Below, one piece after another: positions 1 to 12,526 of a stretch of 64,000 nt of DNA. How positions within the stretch are numbered: the first letter of the stretch is position 1; each line of letters begins with the position of its first letter. The notes beneath the pieces were generated by a model that worked only from the letters and a program-made list of their open reading frames with translations, did not search any database and was not told the origin of the DNA. A program made the translations under genes and the position numbers. Source of the DNA: Bolinopsis microptera. Lineage: Eukaryota; Ctenophora; Tentaculata; Lobata; Bolinopsidae. Location of the stretch: assembly GCF_026151205.1 (NCBI RefSeq), contig NC_087081.1, positions 3,043,246 through 3,107,245 of the forward strand, written 5' to 3'.

Positions 1-2166
1 TGATGTAAAGATAATTGTGCAGACTCTACTTTACTTTGAAGTTAGTAGCTTATGGTTGTGGTGTGTCAGCTTTATTACATTTATGATGTTAGGTTTGGGT
101 AGACAGTAGATTGGGCTTGTTAGGTTAATTGTGCTGACCCTTCTTTTGAGCGTTTGGTTTGATGGTTAGTACTTGTGATGCAGATGATGTAAGATTTATG
201 CAGACTATACTCAGTGCTAGGTTTGTAATTGTGTAGACTATACTCTGAGTTTGTAGCGTGTAGACTATACTTTGAGTTTGTAGCGTTTGGTGAAGTTTGA
301 GTGGTATGTTTGTCTTTGTTAATTGGTTGGCAGCTGGAGCCGGAATCTGGTATTTGAGCTGCTCCAGCATGGGCTGAATATTATTTACAACCTTAAATTG
401 TTCCTTTAATTTGCATTGCTAATTTCGTAGATATCTCCCTGTCTCTGATCACATAATCAATCCAGCTCTTGTAGTTGTGATATTACCGTCCATTTCTAAT
501 TATGCCTCGTCGCCGGACCTCATACGATTCATTTTTTCAGCCTGTCCTGCAGTATTAGAAAGATCTATTAAACCATTTATAGCCATCAATATTGAAAGTT
601 TAATATTACGGAAATACTTATAAGGTGCTTAAGTTGGTCAGCCAGGGATTGCCGATTACTCGGGGACAACAGTATCAAATACGCCCCCCCGATTTGTCCA
701 TCTGCTTGTATTGGTTTATAAAAGCGACATTGGTTCGGAAGTTTTGGTACCGGCCGGTCCTTTTTAAGCAGGTCGCAGACGGTGTTAAGCAATTGCCCCA
801 TAACTAAAGGCCTAATAATCTCCCATTTTTGTTGTTATCGGGAGTATAAGTGAGTCTGTAGTAAACTTCCAAACTCCTCTGCAATGTACAGCAAACTGTT
901 AAAACATTACCCTCCTCCCAATAACAACATCATCTGTTTACAAACTAGATGTAACAAGGCTGGTATAAGTGGTATAAAGTCGACACTTTCATCTCACCAC
1001 GTGACACACCACGTGACACTGTGACCACCAGGATTCATTAACACGTCCCTCACCTTGACACACACTCCGTACTTACCAGACCCGGAACTAATAAATCACT
1101 CACAGCACATCCTGTCAAACATTGTAGCACCCTCCTCCACTTCTCATCAAACACTGCACCACCACCGGCCCACGTGCAAGTTCTCATGGGTACCCCTGGC
1201 AACACAATAGCAAGTTGTACAGCGGGGGGCTGGCGGAAGTAAGCTAGTCACGTGGTGTTGTCACGTGGCGGTGTCACGTGGGGGGTTGTACCCTGGTGGT
1301 TTATATGGTTTATCGTGTATAATGTGTACTGCATGTGTGTGTTTTGGGGCGGGACTGGTTATGGCTACCATGGTGACTGTTTGCTGTTATTCTGTGATTC
1401 TTCATTTCTCTCATAGATTCCTTGTCTCGTTGGTATTGTGGTTTTATTGTTTGTTTTAGGTTTAATTTTATTTCCGGATACAATTTTTTAAAATAACACA
1501 ATATATTTTGTCGCCATTCGAATAGCATCCTACACATATAAATGGGACCACCCGCACCGTATTGAAATTTCAAAATATCAACATTCCGGTGAAATAATAA
1601 TCCCACATCAGCAGACGGGCCCCTCCTCTGAATTGATGTACAAATATGTGTTACAAATATGTGTTACACCAAACAATACTCCCTCACTTTACTTTACTGT
1701 TCTCAGTTGACAGTTTCATTGTTTGGGCCATTCATCATTTCAATAAAGCCAATGAAGCAATGATACTACACCAGATTCAGAAAAAAACAATAAATAAATT
1801 CCAATTCGTCACACTCTTCGCAGCCTTTTATACTAAAGTTTCGTCTGTCTTTAAGCAGTCGTCATCATGAGTAATCCAGCGGCCATGTTGAATGCCATTT
1901 AATTCGTCACACTCTTCGCAGTTTTAGTTTGCCTAAAATATCAGCCGGCGTTGTAAATCGAGGCAATTAGTATGTACCTACTCATTAAACAGGAAAATAA
2001 GGTGTAATTATGTGCCATCTAATGGACAGTTTCAGCTGACAGAAGTGTTCCAGGAAGGAACTACATAAAGGGTCGTCTGCACACAGTTAAGCACAGTTAG
2101 TACACACTGCACCATTTGTAGCTACCCCTCCACCTTCCCACATGTAACAACTTAACAACACTGTAG

Positions 2167-2192
2167 GGAGAGAGAGAGAGAGAGAGAGAGAG
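2167..2192. repeat. (GA)n microsatellite
   Basis: An uninterrupted AG dinucleotide run of about 26 bases. A shorter GA run of the same kind lies near 13581-13596. Confidence 0.95.
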
Positions 2193-2737
2193 GTATTCAT
2201 TACACACAACCAACTCAGCCACAGCTCATTAAATAACACTTATACCCCGCCTATTACTGATTTGTAAAGCTTGTACGACGACCGGTTATTTATTCTCCTC
2301 GAAGGAATGATCAACAGATAATTGGTCAGCTTTCCCAAGCTGCAAGCCGTGTTTACCTTCTAGTTTACTATTGTCTTCTAATCCCTTTTGTTAGTGGTGA
2401 TCTTTATATTCATCATCGGTACATTCCCCCTCCACCAAATTGTTCCCAGCGTTTGACTTGCAGTTGAAGGCACATTGAAGTACTTACTCCCTCCCACTAA
2501 TTTCCCCAGTTGAGCAACACGGCAGCAACACGCAAGTAAATGGTCCGATTTTTATAATGTAATAATTAGTGTGTGCTGCTGCTGGTTTCGCATAACACAA
2601 CTGTCTACTATCTCTTTTGTGTGTCTTTGACGGTAGAGACAGCGGAGCATCCTCGTAAGATACTGAAAGCAAACAGGTCACGTGATACTAATTGGTGGAT
2701 TATCTCCCCCACAGTGTCACTCTTGCAGCCGAACTGT

Positions 2738-3235
2738 TTGTCGTTAGTTTAACTCCGTCAGGCTGGATTGGACTTGGTTAGCCTGGTGGATAATGGCATC
2801 TTATATCTGAGCTTGTACTTTGTGTTTGTTAACTGTTAGCGTGTTAGCTGGTACAGCATTTCTTGAAATTGGGCTGATCAGGTGGTTAGTAATACTGTCA
2901 TGCTCAGTGCTCACAGTCTGTTTGTCGTTAGTGGATCTCCGTGGGATGAACCTGTTATGGTTGGCTCGAGCTAGCCTGGCGGATAATGGTATCTTTTTAT
3001 ATAACATAGTTTTAGCTTGTGTGTATATCAACTGTAGATCTGGAGGCTGGTGGGGAGGTGAACCTTACCTGACACGTGACAGTGATTAACCAATCAGCTC
3101 CCAGTATGGACCAATATATAGTTAGAGTCACTGTCACGTGTCAAAACAAATATGGTTCATCTCCCTACTAGAACCATTACATAGTTAGATGATAGCTGGT
3201 CCATCGTTTCTTGAAAATGAGCAGATCATAAAGTT
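2738..3235. repeat. Diverged local direct duplication
   Basis: The stretch starting CTGTTTGTCGTTAGT at about 2738 recurs at about 2919. Both copies continue through a shared 'agcctgg.ggataatgg.atctt' block. A third shared piece (GTTAGCTGGTACAGCATTTC at about 2844) recurs in altered form near 3190. The copies differ by many substitutions and an insertion that contains a CACGTG inverted repeat. No reading frame is conserved. Confidence 0.65.
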
Positions 3236-5751
3236 AGCCTAAACTTGGAGTTAACTAATTTGTATGCTTAACCTAGTTCAATTTAAAGTATTTTATACTT
3301 TACTAAGATAGTAAGTTTTGGAAATATGAAGTCGGCAAGTCAGCCAGCAGATATGTATATCTTTAATTTGTATCTTGTATCTATTTTATTACTTTAATTA
3401 ATCAGTATTAAATATCTTGATGTGTGGTTTATGTAACTGGTATGTGTTTAAATACCTCTGAACGTATTTCGTCATTCGATATTCATTGGTCTACTTTTAA
3501 CCTTCCCTTTGATGAAGCCTCCTGACATTAGTCAAGTTCAGCTGATCTTCATGAAGCTAAATACTGATGTTCAAGTTTTCCTGGTACGTCTAGACTTAGA
3601 GTTTGATATAGGCAGTCGGTGCATATACTTATCTAGTTATGGATCCCTTTCTCTGTAGTTTATGTATCCTTTAAAGATATATTATGCGTGGACTAGTGTG
3701 CTATTCTTGACTAGTCCTGCTGTGAACTACTGCTATTCTGTATAATAATCCTACTTGACCAATCCTGGTAACCTTACTGATACCGATAGCTTATATCACG
3801 CTTTTAGAATCACGCTCAACTTATTTTATTGCTTTAGTATTTACTCAGATTTTACCGCTTACGTTGCTTTGTTTATTTGATGACTTGATCGCTGTTTGAA
3901 CTTTGAATTGGACTTATGACTATCGTATGTAAGTGTATGTGGTCGAGCACAATATGTGACGCCCCTCAGGCGCTCCAGCTTCGTGATCTACAGGTCGGCC
4001 AAGTTTTCAAGTTAATTTTCTAAAATTATGATCAATCAAGCGATATAATTACCACTATCTACAATTATCGTGCCAAGAATCTATGTCTCATACGGTGTTG
4101 TGCGGTTTCGTACGTAAATTTTTAAAGAAGTCAAACTACCGTCGCGTTTCGAGCTAAGAGATACGATGAGATAAGGTGAGATAAGATGAGATAAGTCATC
4201 ATCATGCCATGAAGATGTTCACGTCGACACGCTGATTGACTCACAACATCTTGTGGTGAACTTGCTCTATAATTAGCTTTTAAACTATAGTCATAGATAG
4301 TCACTCGTTATCTTGGTCGAACATCAAGCTGTTTGGATGATAAGTTTCACTCAGTTATTTTTGTCCGAGGTGATTTTTTGGTATATATTTTAAAGGTGAC
4401 TTAATGGTAACGTTACACGTGACGTTACACGTGACGTTGAAAACGTCCGTGCGAACCAACACTTATTCACGTACGGTGTACACGTCTGTCGTCTGTGGAG
4501 TGTCACCAGGTCCGTTCTGTTCCCTGAAAATCGGAATTTCCTAATGATCTTTGTCAATTTCTCCCTTGTCAATTACTCCCTTTACATATTTGATATGCTC
4601 TGGTGAAGCCGTTTTGTATCCGTTTCATTTTCTGTTCTCAGCGCTCATAAGTAGCCCTCAATGACTCAGATTGACTGTAAAAACTACAGGATCACAAGCG
4701 AAATAATGTTCTCCATTTTCCGGCGACGCAACTCCTCTCCGACACACCCACACCACCCCTTTAGAATAAAAATGTGGAGCCAAGACTGCTCTGCAAGCGT
4801 GCGTGGGAGTACTGTGCTAGTATAGACACTAGTCATGCTCCAGGCTTTTTTCCGGAGGTCAGCGAAAAGGTCATTAATTCTCCACTATTCATTGATCCCA
4901 CTCCTGGTCAATTCACGTTCTCCTTTTAACCGCCCGATTATCACACTTTAGTAGTCCAGCCGTCTGGATTAACACCACAAAACCACATCTAGCGTTTATC
5001 TGCTTGAGGTCACGTGACTTTTGCTTGATTTCAGAATCTTATGCTCGTGCGCTACTGCTAGTAGACTGAATGATCATTCTCCACCGAGTATATTATGATT
5101 GACCACAATAAACTTCAGTTTCTTAGACTGCGCCTCTTTAACGATGCGTCTTCCATGATTGTTACCCGCTCTCTTAATCTTTCTTCGATGATTGTGTCAG
5201 AAATTCATGTCTGGGCCATGATCAGCTGGCTTGTACAAATTAAATGGGGAATTCCTGCATTTTATCTGGTTTCATTCGAAGGATTTTCTTCGTTTATGAG
5301 TTTAATATTTCGTCTAAATTCTATTCACCCAGAAGATTGATGATGCCTATTTTCAATATAATGTAATTTCAAATTCAAGTCCATATATGGTAAGGTATTA
5401 AACTGACAGCCCATCTGTTATAGACCGCAGTAATAAAGATTACTTGTTACATCAAATTTGCAGTTCTTTCGTTTTGTTCATTTCGGTGGTCCAGTACAGG
5501 GGAGTAGGACTCTAGAGCGGGGGACTCTAGAAGTAGGACCCTAGAGCGGAGTCAAATCGCCAGGGTAGGACTCTAGAGCGGAACTCCCCTACCGGACCCA
5601 TACTATGAGGACTCTAGAGCGGTACCCACATGCAGATTTTAGAGCGGTTAGAAATTTGAGAGCGGACTGGACAGCGGACTTGGTCGGAAGATTGAAATCA
5701 GATTAGATACAACTCGTGATTGATTATTACAGTCGTGACATTAGAATAAGT

Positions 5752-5850
5752 GGGGGGGGGGGTCCAACCCGATGTCCGATATGAGGGTTGATGAGGCCAA
5801 AATCGGAATCGGAAAAATCGGAAAAATCGGAAAATTGAGAAATTTTAGAG
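5752..5850 (+). repeat. Left inner inverted repeat of the 5.5-9.07 kb element
   Basis: A run of 11 G is followed by GGTCCAACCCGAT, then a 33-bp core (5775-5807), then repeated ATCGGAAAA units. The outer parts are the reverse complement of 8295-8386, but the core is in the same orientation in both copies. Confidence 0.75.
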
Positions 5851-6305
5851 AATCGATCTCTAAAACCTCTCAGAAGTGAGGAAGTGATAAAAAACCCCTA
5901 AATATGCTATATTGTTATGAGAAAACGAACTAATTGGACATTCCAATAGTATGTTTTATGTGTTTTTCCACTGCAGGGGCTAGTATGCTCACTACTAGTT
6001 GGAGTTGTCATGTACTCCCAGACCCGAGTGCTTTGGCCTCTTGACTTGAGATTGATTGTTTCTGCTCATTAATTTTATCCCTGTTACTTGTTATTATGTA
6101 TAAGTACAACACTAGGGTTATATTTTGTAGTCCGGTCTTTAAACATACCATAATATCACTAGTACACTGCACCTTAAATGTATAGTCAAGTACATTTGTA
6201 TCGTAACACATGCTTGGCTGGGGGATCATGTTTTGTGTCCGTTCGGTACCCTGTATTTTCAAAACGGACAAAAAGTAGGGCGGACAAAAACAGACAAAAC
6301 ATTTA

Positions 6306-7715
6306 GATGTCCTCCTCCTCCTAAGTCTTCCTCCTCCTGAGTCCTTCTCCTCCTCAGTCCTCTTCAGTCCTCTTCCTGACTCCTCGTCCTCGTCCTCGTC
6401 CTTCTCCTCAATCCTCCTCACCCTCCTCCTCAATCCCCTTCTCCTCCTCAGTCCTACTCCCAGTCCTCCTCCTTCTCCTTCTCCTTCTCCTCCTCCTCAT
6501 CCTCTGCATTTCTCCTCCTGATCCTCCTTCTCCTCCCCATCAGTTCTCCTTAGTCCTCCTCATAGTCGTCCTCCTCCTCCTGAGTCCTTCTCATCCTCCT
6601 CCACCTCCTGAGTCCACCTCCTGAGTCCTCCTCCTCAGTCCTCATCCTCCTCCTCAGTCATCATCCTCTTCCTCCTGAGTCCTCCCCAGTCCTCCTCCTC
6701 TTTCTCCTCCTCATCCTCCTCCTCCTTCTCCTCCTTATCAGTCCTCATCCTCTGTCCTCCTCATAATCGTCCTCGTCCTCATCCTCGTCCTTAGTCCTCC
6801 TCCTCCTTCTCCTCAGTCCTCCTCCTCCTCCGCAGTCCTTCTCCTCCTCGTCAGTCCTCCTCCTCGCCAGTCCTCCTTCTCCTTCTTCTCCTCCTACTCC
6901 TAAGTCCTCCTCCTCCTCCTCAGTCCTCCTCCTCCCTCTCATCCTTTTCCTCCTTCTCCTCCTTCTCCTCCTACTCCTAAGTCATCCTCCTGCTCCTCAG
7001 TCCTCCCCCAGTCCTCCTCCTCATCAGTCCTCCCCCAGTCCTCCTTCTCCTCCTCCTCATCCTCAGTCCTCCTCCTCATCATCCTCCTTAGTCCTCCTCC
7101 TCCTCAGTCCTCCCTAAGTCCTCCTCTTCCTCAGTCCTCCCTAGTCCTCCTTCTCCTCCTCCTCATCCTCAGTCCTCCTCCTCAGTCCTCCTCGTCCTTA
7201 GTCCTCCCCCAGTCCTCCTTCTCCTCATCCTCAGTCCTCCTCCTCAGTCCTCGTCCTTCTCCTTTTTAACAGTCCTCCTCCTCAGTCTTCCTCCTCGTCC
7301 TCGCTCTCGTCCTCCTCCTTCTCGTCTTCCTCCACACCAATCCTGCTCCTCTTCCTCAGTCCTCCCTCTCCTCTTCAGTCCTCCTCCTCCTCAGGCCTCC
7401 TCGGTCCTCCTCTTTCTCCTCAGTCTTCCTCCTTTTCCTCCTCCTCCTCATTTCTCTTCCTCATCCTCCTCCTCCTTCTTCTCTTCCTTCTCCTCCTAAT
7501 CAGTCCTCCTCCTAATCAGTCCTCCTCCTAATCAGTCCTCCTCCTCAGTCGTCCTCCTCCTCGTCCTTAGTCCTCGTCCTCATCGTCCTTAGTCCTCGTC
7601 CTCATCCTCCTAGTCCTCGTCCTCATCCTCCTAGTGCTCGTCCTGGTCCTCCTCAGTCTTCCTCCTCTGTCCTCCTCAGTCCTCCTTCTCCTCAGTCCTC
7701 CTCCTCCTCCTCATC
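6306..7715 (+). repeat. 1.4 kb CCT-rich polypyrimidine tract
   Basis: About 1,400 bases made almost entirely of TCC/CTC triplets with interspersed CAGTCC, with very few purines on the plus strand. Two minus-strand open frames (6008-6433 and 6745-6942) are Arg/Glu-rich low-complexity translations of the repeat and should not be read as genes. Such strand-asymmetric tracts can form triplex (H-DNA) structures; whether this one does is inference. Confidence 0.95.
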
Positions 7716-8294
7716 AGTTTACACAATTTATTGTTACTAAAATGTTTTTAAACGCATTTGAGTCTGTAACATATTGACATGTTACTGTTACTGACTCAAA
7801 ATGTGCCCGAGAATTTTTTTGTTTAACAGAGTTTTACTCTCCAGTACTATGGAAAAGTTGTTACATGATAAATAAAGATTTTGATAAATAAAGTGATTTT
7901 CATCCCTTTTAATGTTATTGAAAATTGTGTAGACTATTCTTTGTATCTAACTGAGGATTGGAAGTTTGAGAAAGGACCATAGTCATTAACCGTGCTACCC
8001 ATTTCTGCAGATAGCCTGTTACAAATTGTGGAGACAATTTAAATCAAAAGTTACTAAAGCGTTCGCTATTTGTTACGATTGTTATTACCAACCGTACCTC
8101 TTTCAATTGTGGACCGGGGTGGATGTTTCTGTCAAACAAGAGTTGGTACGACATTGTGTTGTTTTTCGGACGAAACGATTCTTGTTTGGAACAAGATACC
8201 GTTTTGGGGTTCTGGGACCACCACCAATCGATTTCTTGTCATATTTAAGTACAGAAATAGCTACCTATATCGCCTAGAAACCTCAGAGGGAAGA

Positions 8295-8386
8295 TTTAAA
8301 TTTTCCCGATTTTTCCGATATGAGGGTTGATAAGGCCAAAATCGGGATCGGAATGATCGGAATTGATCGGGTTGGACCCCCCCCAA
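8295..8386 (-). repeat. Right inner inverted repeat of the 5.5-9.07 kb element
   Basis: Reverse-complement partner of 5752-5850. It ends in ATCGGGTTGGACC followed by a run of C. Its central 33 bases (8314-8346) match the left copy in direct rather than inverted orientation. Confidence 0.75.
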
Positions 8387-8983
8387 TAAGTCATGGAGTT
8401 GTTGAAGCAGAAAATTGTCCAAGATCGATTTATTTATATTATACATCATATCATATTGTAATTTTTAGATACGTTAGACAATTGTTCGGTATAAACTTCT
8501 TCCATTTGACTGAAATATCCTCATGTTACTTTAAAATGCAAAAAAATTCTTTAATAAAGACTAAAGAGGTATAATTATGAACTTATTGAGGTATATATTA
8601 AAGAGGTATACTTATGAACTTGTCGTATCGATGTGATTTCGCTAAGCGAAATACCGACCAAGTACGTGCACTTAAGCAGATTGTTTAAGAATGAGGATCT
8701 CATCGCGTGACACTTTTGAAGTGGTGACAGGGTATGATCCAGTTCAGATCCCATCGCATAGCGGTTCTTGTTAGTGATTCCGATGTGCAGTATAAATGTC
8801 ACGGAGAATTTAGTTTTAGTATATCACATTCGATTCCTACTCCTCTTTACTCCGCTTTTCATTCCTCAAATTTGGCACGACGATCAGGACCTTGTCTCAC
8901 ACCTTGACATGTTGAGGAGCGTGATGATCGAGGAGTGAACTATTTTCAGATATTTGATTCGCAGTATTAATGTATAATCTGCA

Positions 8984-9067
8984 TGTGGATACCGCTCTAG
9001 AGTCCTCATAGTATGGGTCCGGTAAGAGAGTTCCCCCCTCTAGAGTCCCCCGCTCTAGAGTCCTACA
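8984..9067 (-). repeat. Right terminal inverted repeat
   Basis: Reverse complement of the left terminus near 5494-5640, including the XbaI-type CTCTAGAG motifs and the CCTCATAGTATGGGTCCGGT block. It is shorter than the left end by the one extra internal motif block. Confidence 0.75.
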
Positions 9068-10696
9068 GCCCAATACAAATTCCTTTGGAAAATTGCCAAT
9101 TTGTAAATAATTTGATTGACAAAGTTTGAGTTTTACCTCCTTTTAATTATTGTTTTATAAAGATTTTATATATTGTTCACCTTAAGCGAGAGTGTATTAT
9201 TTCACTACTAACCACCAAATGCAGACAGATGAACGAGCTTAATTATGGGATTATGATTTGATTTTAATTATGAATGATGAATATTATGTTATAACATTTT
9301 CATTAAATTTCAAGGCACGCCAGACGCATTAATTTCCATACTTAGACATGGTCTATCTAATCCATCCAGGAGTAGGCCTAATTGTGATAAGTAATTACCT
9401 AATTTTGATAAGTTAATTTTCTATTCAGTACCTCTGAGGTCCGTATTAGGAGACATTGTTGAACAAAAGTTTGAAGAAAACATTCGCAAATCTCTCAGTC
9501 AATCGTTTAACTCAGTCAAATTTATAACATTACTTTGAGTACTAAAATCCACTGCTCGACTGCTTCATGAAGGAGCAATGCAGCTGTTGTTTTGCAGCTT
9601 CTGAATCAAATTTCTCTGAAATTACACCCACACACACTGACACACAAATATGTACTCTGCTGTTGCTCCTTCGTAAATTTGCTTTACATCGGAAGTTGCT
9701 CCTTCATAATATTTCTTTACTTCGTAACATAACATGACACTGGGCACGGCTACTCTTTTTGCTTTTTGACAACATTTCTAACATGTTCTGATTACTTGAA
9801 ATTGTCTTGAGTCTCCTTTAAAACCCGTGAAAACAAAGTCCCCCGCGTCAGCTTGTCCAGTACTAATGTTAACATACACGGTGGCGTAGAGAGTCATGAT
9901 CAGTCCTTCGTCACCGTTACAGATTTTCGTGATCCGTAGCATACATTATGATTATATGCAATATACATGTGCGCCGTAGGGTCAAGAGTTGGCCATAATT
10001 GCTGAATTATGCATTTTTTGTTGCATGAATTTATAATCGACCTTTGGTAAAGCATAGCGGTACGGTTTTGTCATTGGGATTGTCTCCTCCTTCTTACTAT
10101 ACTGGGACCCGTCGTACATACTTTATTACATTTAAACGAGGTGGTCATCTTTACATATTATGTACAGTAAAATTTAGTAGGTTATACTGCATGCAGAATC
10201 TAGCTGGTTCAATTTTTAAGTTTCCCCGAGTTTTGGTGGTGTGGAATTTGATATTTCAGTGTAAGGATATATTGTCTGCTCTTCATTACACAAAGTGAGT
10301 CTGACCGTTGACTTGGTGATGTGATTCCCTTTAAAAACATTTAATTGGTTAAATTTGTTTCCTGTTTATCAATTAAATTAATTAGTCCCACCCAATCTGA
10401 CCAGGATATCCTAATTAAAACGTACGTTACATGAAACGCGTGTATTGCAAGTGCAGGACGTTTTGATATACAACTTCATAAGACTTCACGGTGTGGGCTG
10501 GGTTTCACTTCACATCCAGTTCCCCCCAGCTTTAACCGCCATTTGCTGATCACGTGTTGCTCTTTCTCCTGTAGAATTTACTGTAATATTTATTAATGCC
10601 AACAGATTACGGCAATCATCAGCGTCTCCCCGCTTGTTAAGAGAGACTACAATCAGACGGTAATGAGGTAATCATCAAACTTTAAACCACGTAAAA

Positions 10697-10803
10697 ATTC
10701 TCATTTCGGCGGAGATTTCTTGGATTCTTTGTCAAGTTTAAAGGATAATTTCTCATTTCGGTTGGGATTTCTCGGATTCTTTGTCAAGTTTAAAGGATAA
10801 TTT
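10697..10803. repeat. 53-bp tandem duplication
   Basis: Two head-to-tail copies beginning TTCTCATTTCGG and ending AGTTTAAAGGATAATTT, differing at a few positions. Confidence 0.85.
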
Positions 10804-12445
10804 GCTGGCGTGATGTTGAGGGATTTTGTTGTTTAAGTTTAAATAATTTGATTAAATTAAGTTGCTTCTTCTTTGTTGTTGTTTGAACCGATATTTTGAT
10901 GTGTATTTGGTATTAACTATTATTATATACAAATTAAAATAATACGAAGGTTTATATTTAGGTGCAATTATAAATATGATTTTTAAGGAACCATAATATT
11001 ATCTTGATGTTATTATAGTTAATACAATACGCAATACGCATGGTGAACATCTCATCTACAGTTTGTTACTCAATATCATGATGTTATTACGGTGTTAAAA
11101 ATACAAGTAACCTGTTCCCGGCCAATAACTTACCCGCATTTGTTTCATAAAAGCCGCGCCGTCTGTATTTTCTTTAGCAAATACTGATCTGTATGTTTAT
11201 ATTAAGTAGATTTCAAGATTTAACTAATCCTGCGTGTCAAACTGAATATTTCAAACTGAATATTTCAAACTGAATATTTCCGGTCTTCAAGTAGAAACTG
11301 TCGGTTCTCAGAATCACATAACTACAAGGGTGTGTCGGTTCCACAGCTCCAGTTCACAGTTCCACTTTCAGCTTACATCACATTCTACACTACTCCCTCA
11401 TCACATCTGTAACACTGCATGTTTACTAATCCCCGCCCTGTCTCTGTTTCCAGCCTCGCATTATTCCGCACCAAGCTACAACTAGATCTGTCAGTTCATC
11501 ACTTCAGAACACACTGGACACGTGACAGTGAACCATATCAACAGATAATCAAAATCCGCGACTTTCACATGTCATACCTGTTGTACGGTTGGTTCCGCAT
11601 GATCAGTAGGTGAATATAACAATCGTGAAATAACTGACGACAGCTATGTTCGGTGCTCTCACTGGTCATGTGACAGTAGAATCTGAACACGTGGGCAGTG
11701 ACGAGACCACGTGACCTAATATGACGCGTTATTCCCCCGATGATTGTACTTTGTAGCATGTTCCTTCGTACAGGTTATTGTGTGTTCTGCAGTTTCCTAA
11801 CTTGGTGATGCTGTGGTTTTGTTAGTTACCAGCAATAATTAAAATTAATCGATAGAATTTGCTACTTATTTGGAGGGAGCGTCCGCTTGTGCTTAGTACT
11901 GGGAACCTCTTGCTGCCAATAATCTTGGGACTCAGCAAATCGATTACAGGAATTATAGATGTCACGTGTTACAACAAATGGCCCAACTCTTACTCACCAC
12001 ATTTATTGAATTATCCGCACACTATTATATCGCCGTATTCCGACCCATAATTCCTCAACTATTAGCGTGAATGGGTGCTTCGCCGAGTAAAGTGCGTTTC
12101 TATTCTCCTTAATCGAGTAATTATGTGGAATTTATCATGTGGTATAACTCATATCGGTGTGGTCTGGGGCCGTGTTACTCCACAATCCACATTGCATGGT
12201 CCGTGGTCGTTAGATCTGGCAGAAACATGATCATCATGACTTCAACAGCTCCAGAACACTACCGGTTACAAGTTTTTGGAAAGTTATCTCTCATTCTTTT
12301 CGTTCATGAGCGAACAAATCCACAATTTGATATAGCAATCCTTCTGAATGAATTATGAACATTCGATTTTGGGTTTAGCATAGCTCATTACGAATCACAG
12401 ATGTGAAAGGTTACTTCAGCGCTCCTAAGGTTCACATAAACGTAC

Positions 12446-12526
12446 CAATCAGAAAGCTGCTCCTCACATATTTCTACCAATCAGAGATCAAGAACCTGAT
12501 CACATGAGTGGCAGGACCAATCACAA
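12446..12526 (+). promoter_or_regulatory. Cluster of three CCAAT boxes
   Basis: Three ACCAATCA motifs in the same orientation at about 12447, 12477 and 12516, a spacing seen in NF-Y-bound promoters. No gene can be recognised directly downstream, so the assignment rests on motif density alone. Confidence 0.3.

Larger units (their letters stand above)
1..5493. other. Gene-free AT-rich DNA with small repeats
   Basis: I find no coding region here. The open frames are short, show no domain pattern and lack convincing splice signals. Visible structure: three copies of a motif around gtgtagactatact near 190-270, a cluster of six CACGTG palindromes between 995 and 1280, a GA microsatellite near 2170, a local duplication at 2.7-3.2 kb, and GATAAGATGAGATAAG-type short repeats near 4165-4195. 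Confidence 0.6.
5494..9067. mobile_element. Non-autonomous element with inverted termini (foldback-like)
   Basis: The left end (about 5494-5640) and right end (about 8984-9067) are inverted copies. Both contain repeated ACTCTAGAGCGG motifs, the block ACCGGACCCATACTATGAGG and the block CCACATGCAGAT. The left end carries an extra internal copy of the CTCTAGAG motif. A second inverted pair lies inside (about 5752-5850 and 8295-8386). The interior is mostly a pyrimidine microsatellite, and no transposase-like protein is visible. I could not identify a target-site duplication, so the exact ends are approximate. It is either a foldback/MITE-type DNA transposon or a rearranged inverted duplication. 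Confidence 0.7.

Noticed and set aside
6008-6942. Arg/Glu-rich minus-strand open frames
   Set aside because: Simple translation of the CCT microsatellite. Low complexity and without any signal.
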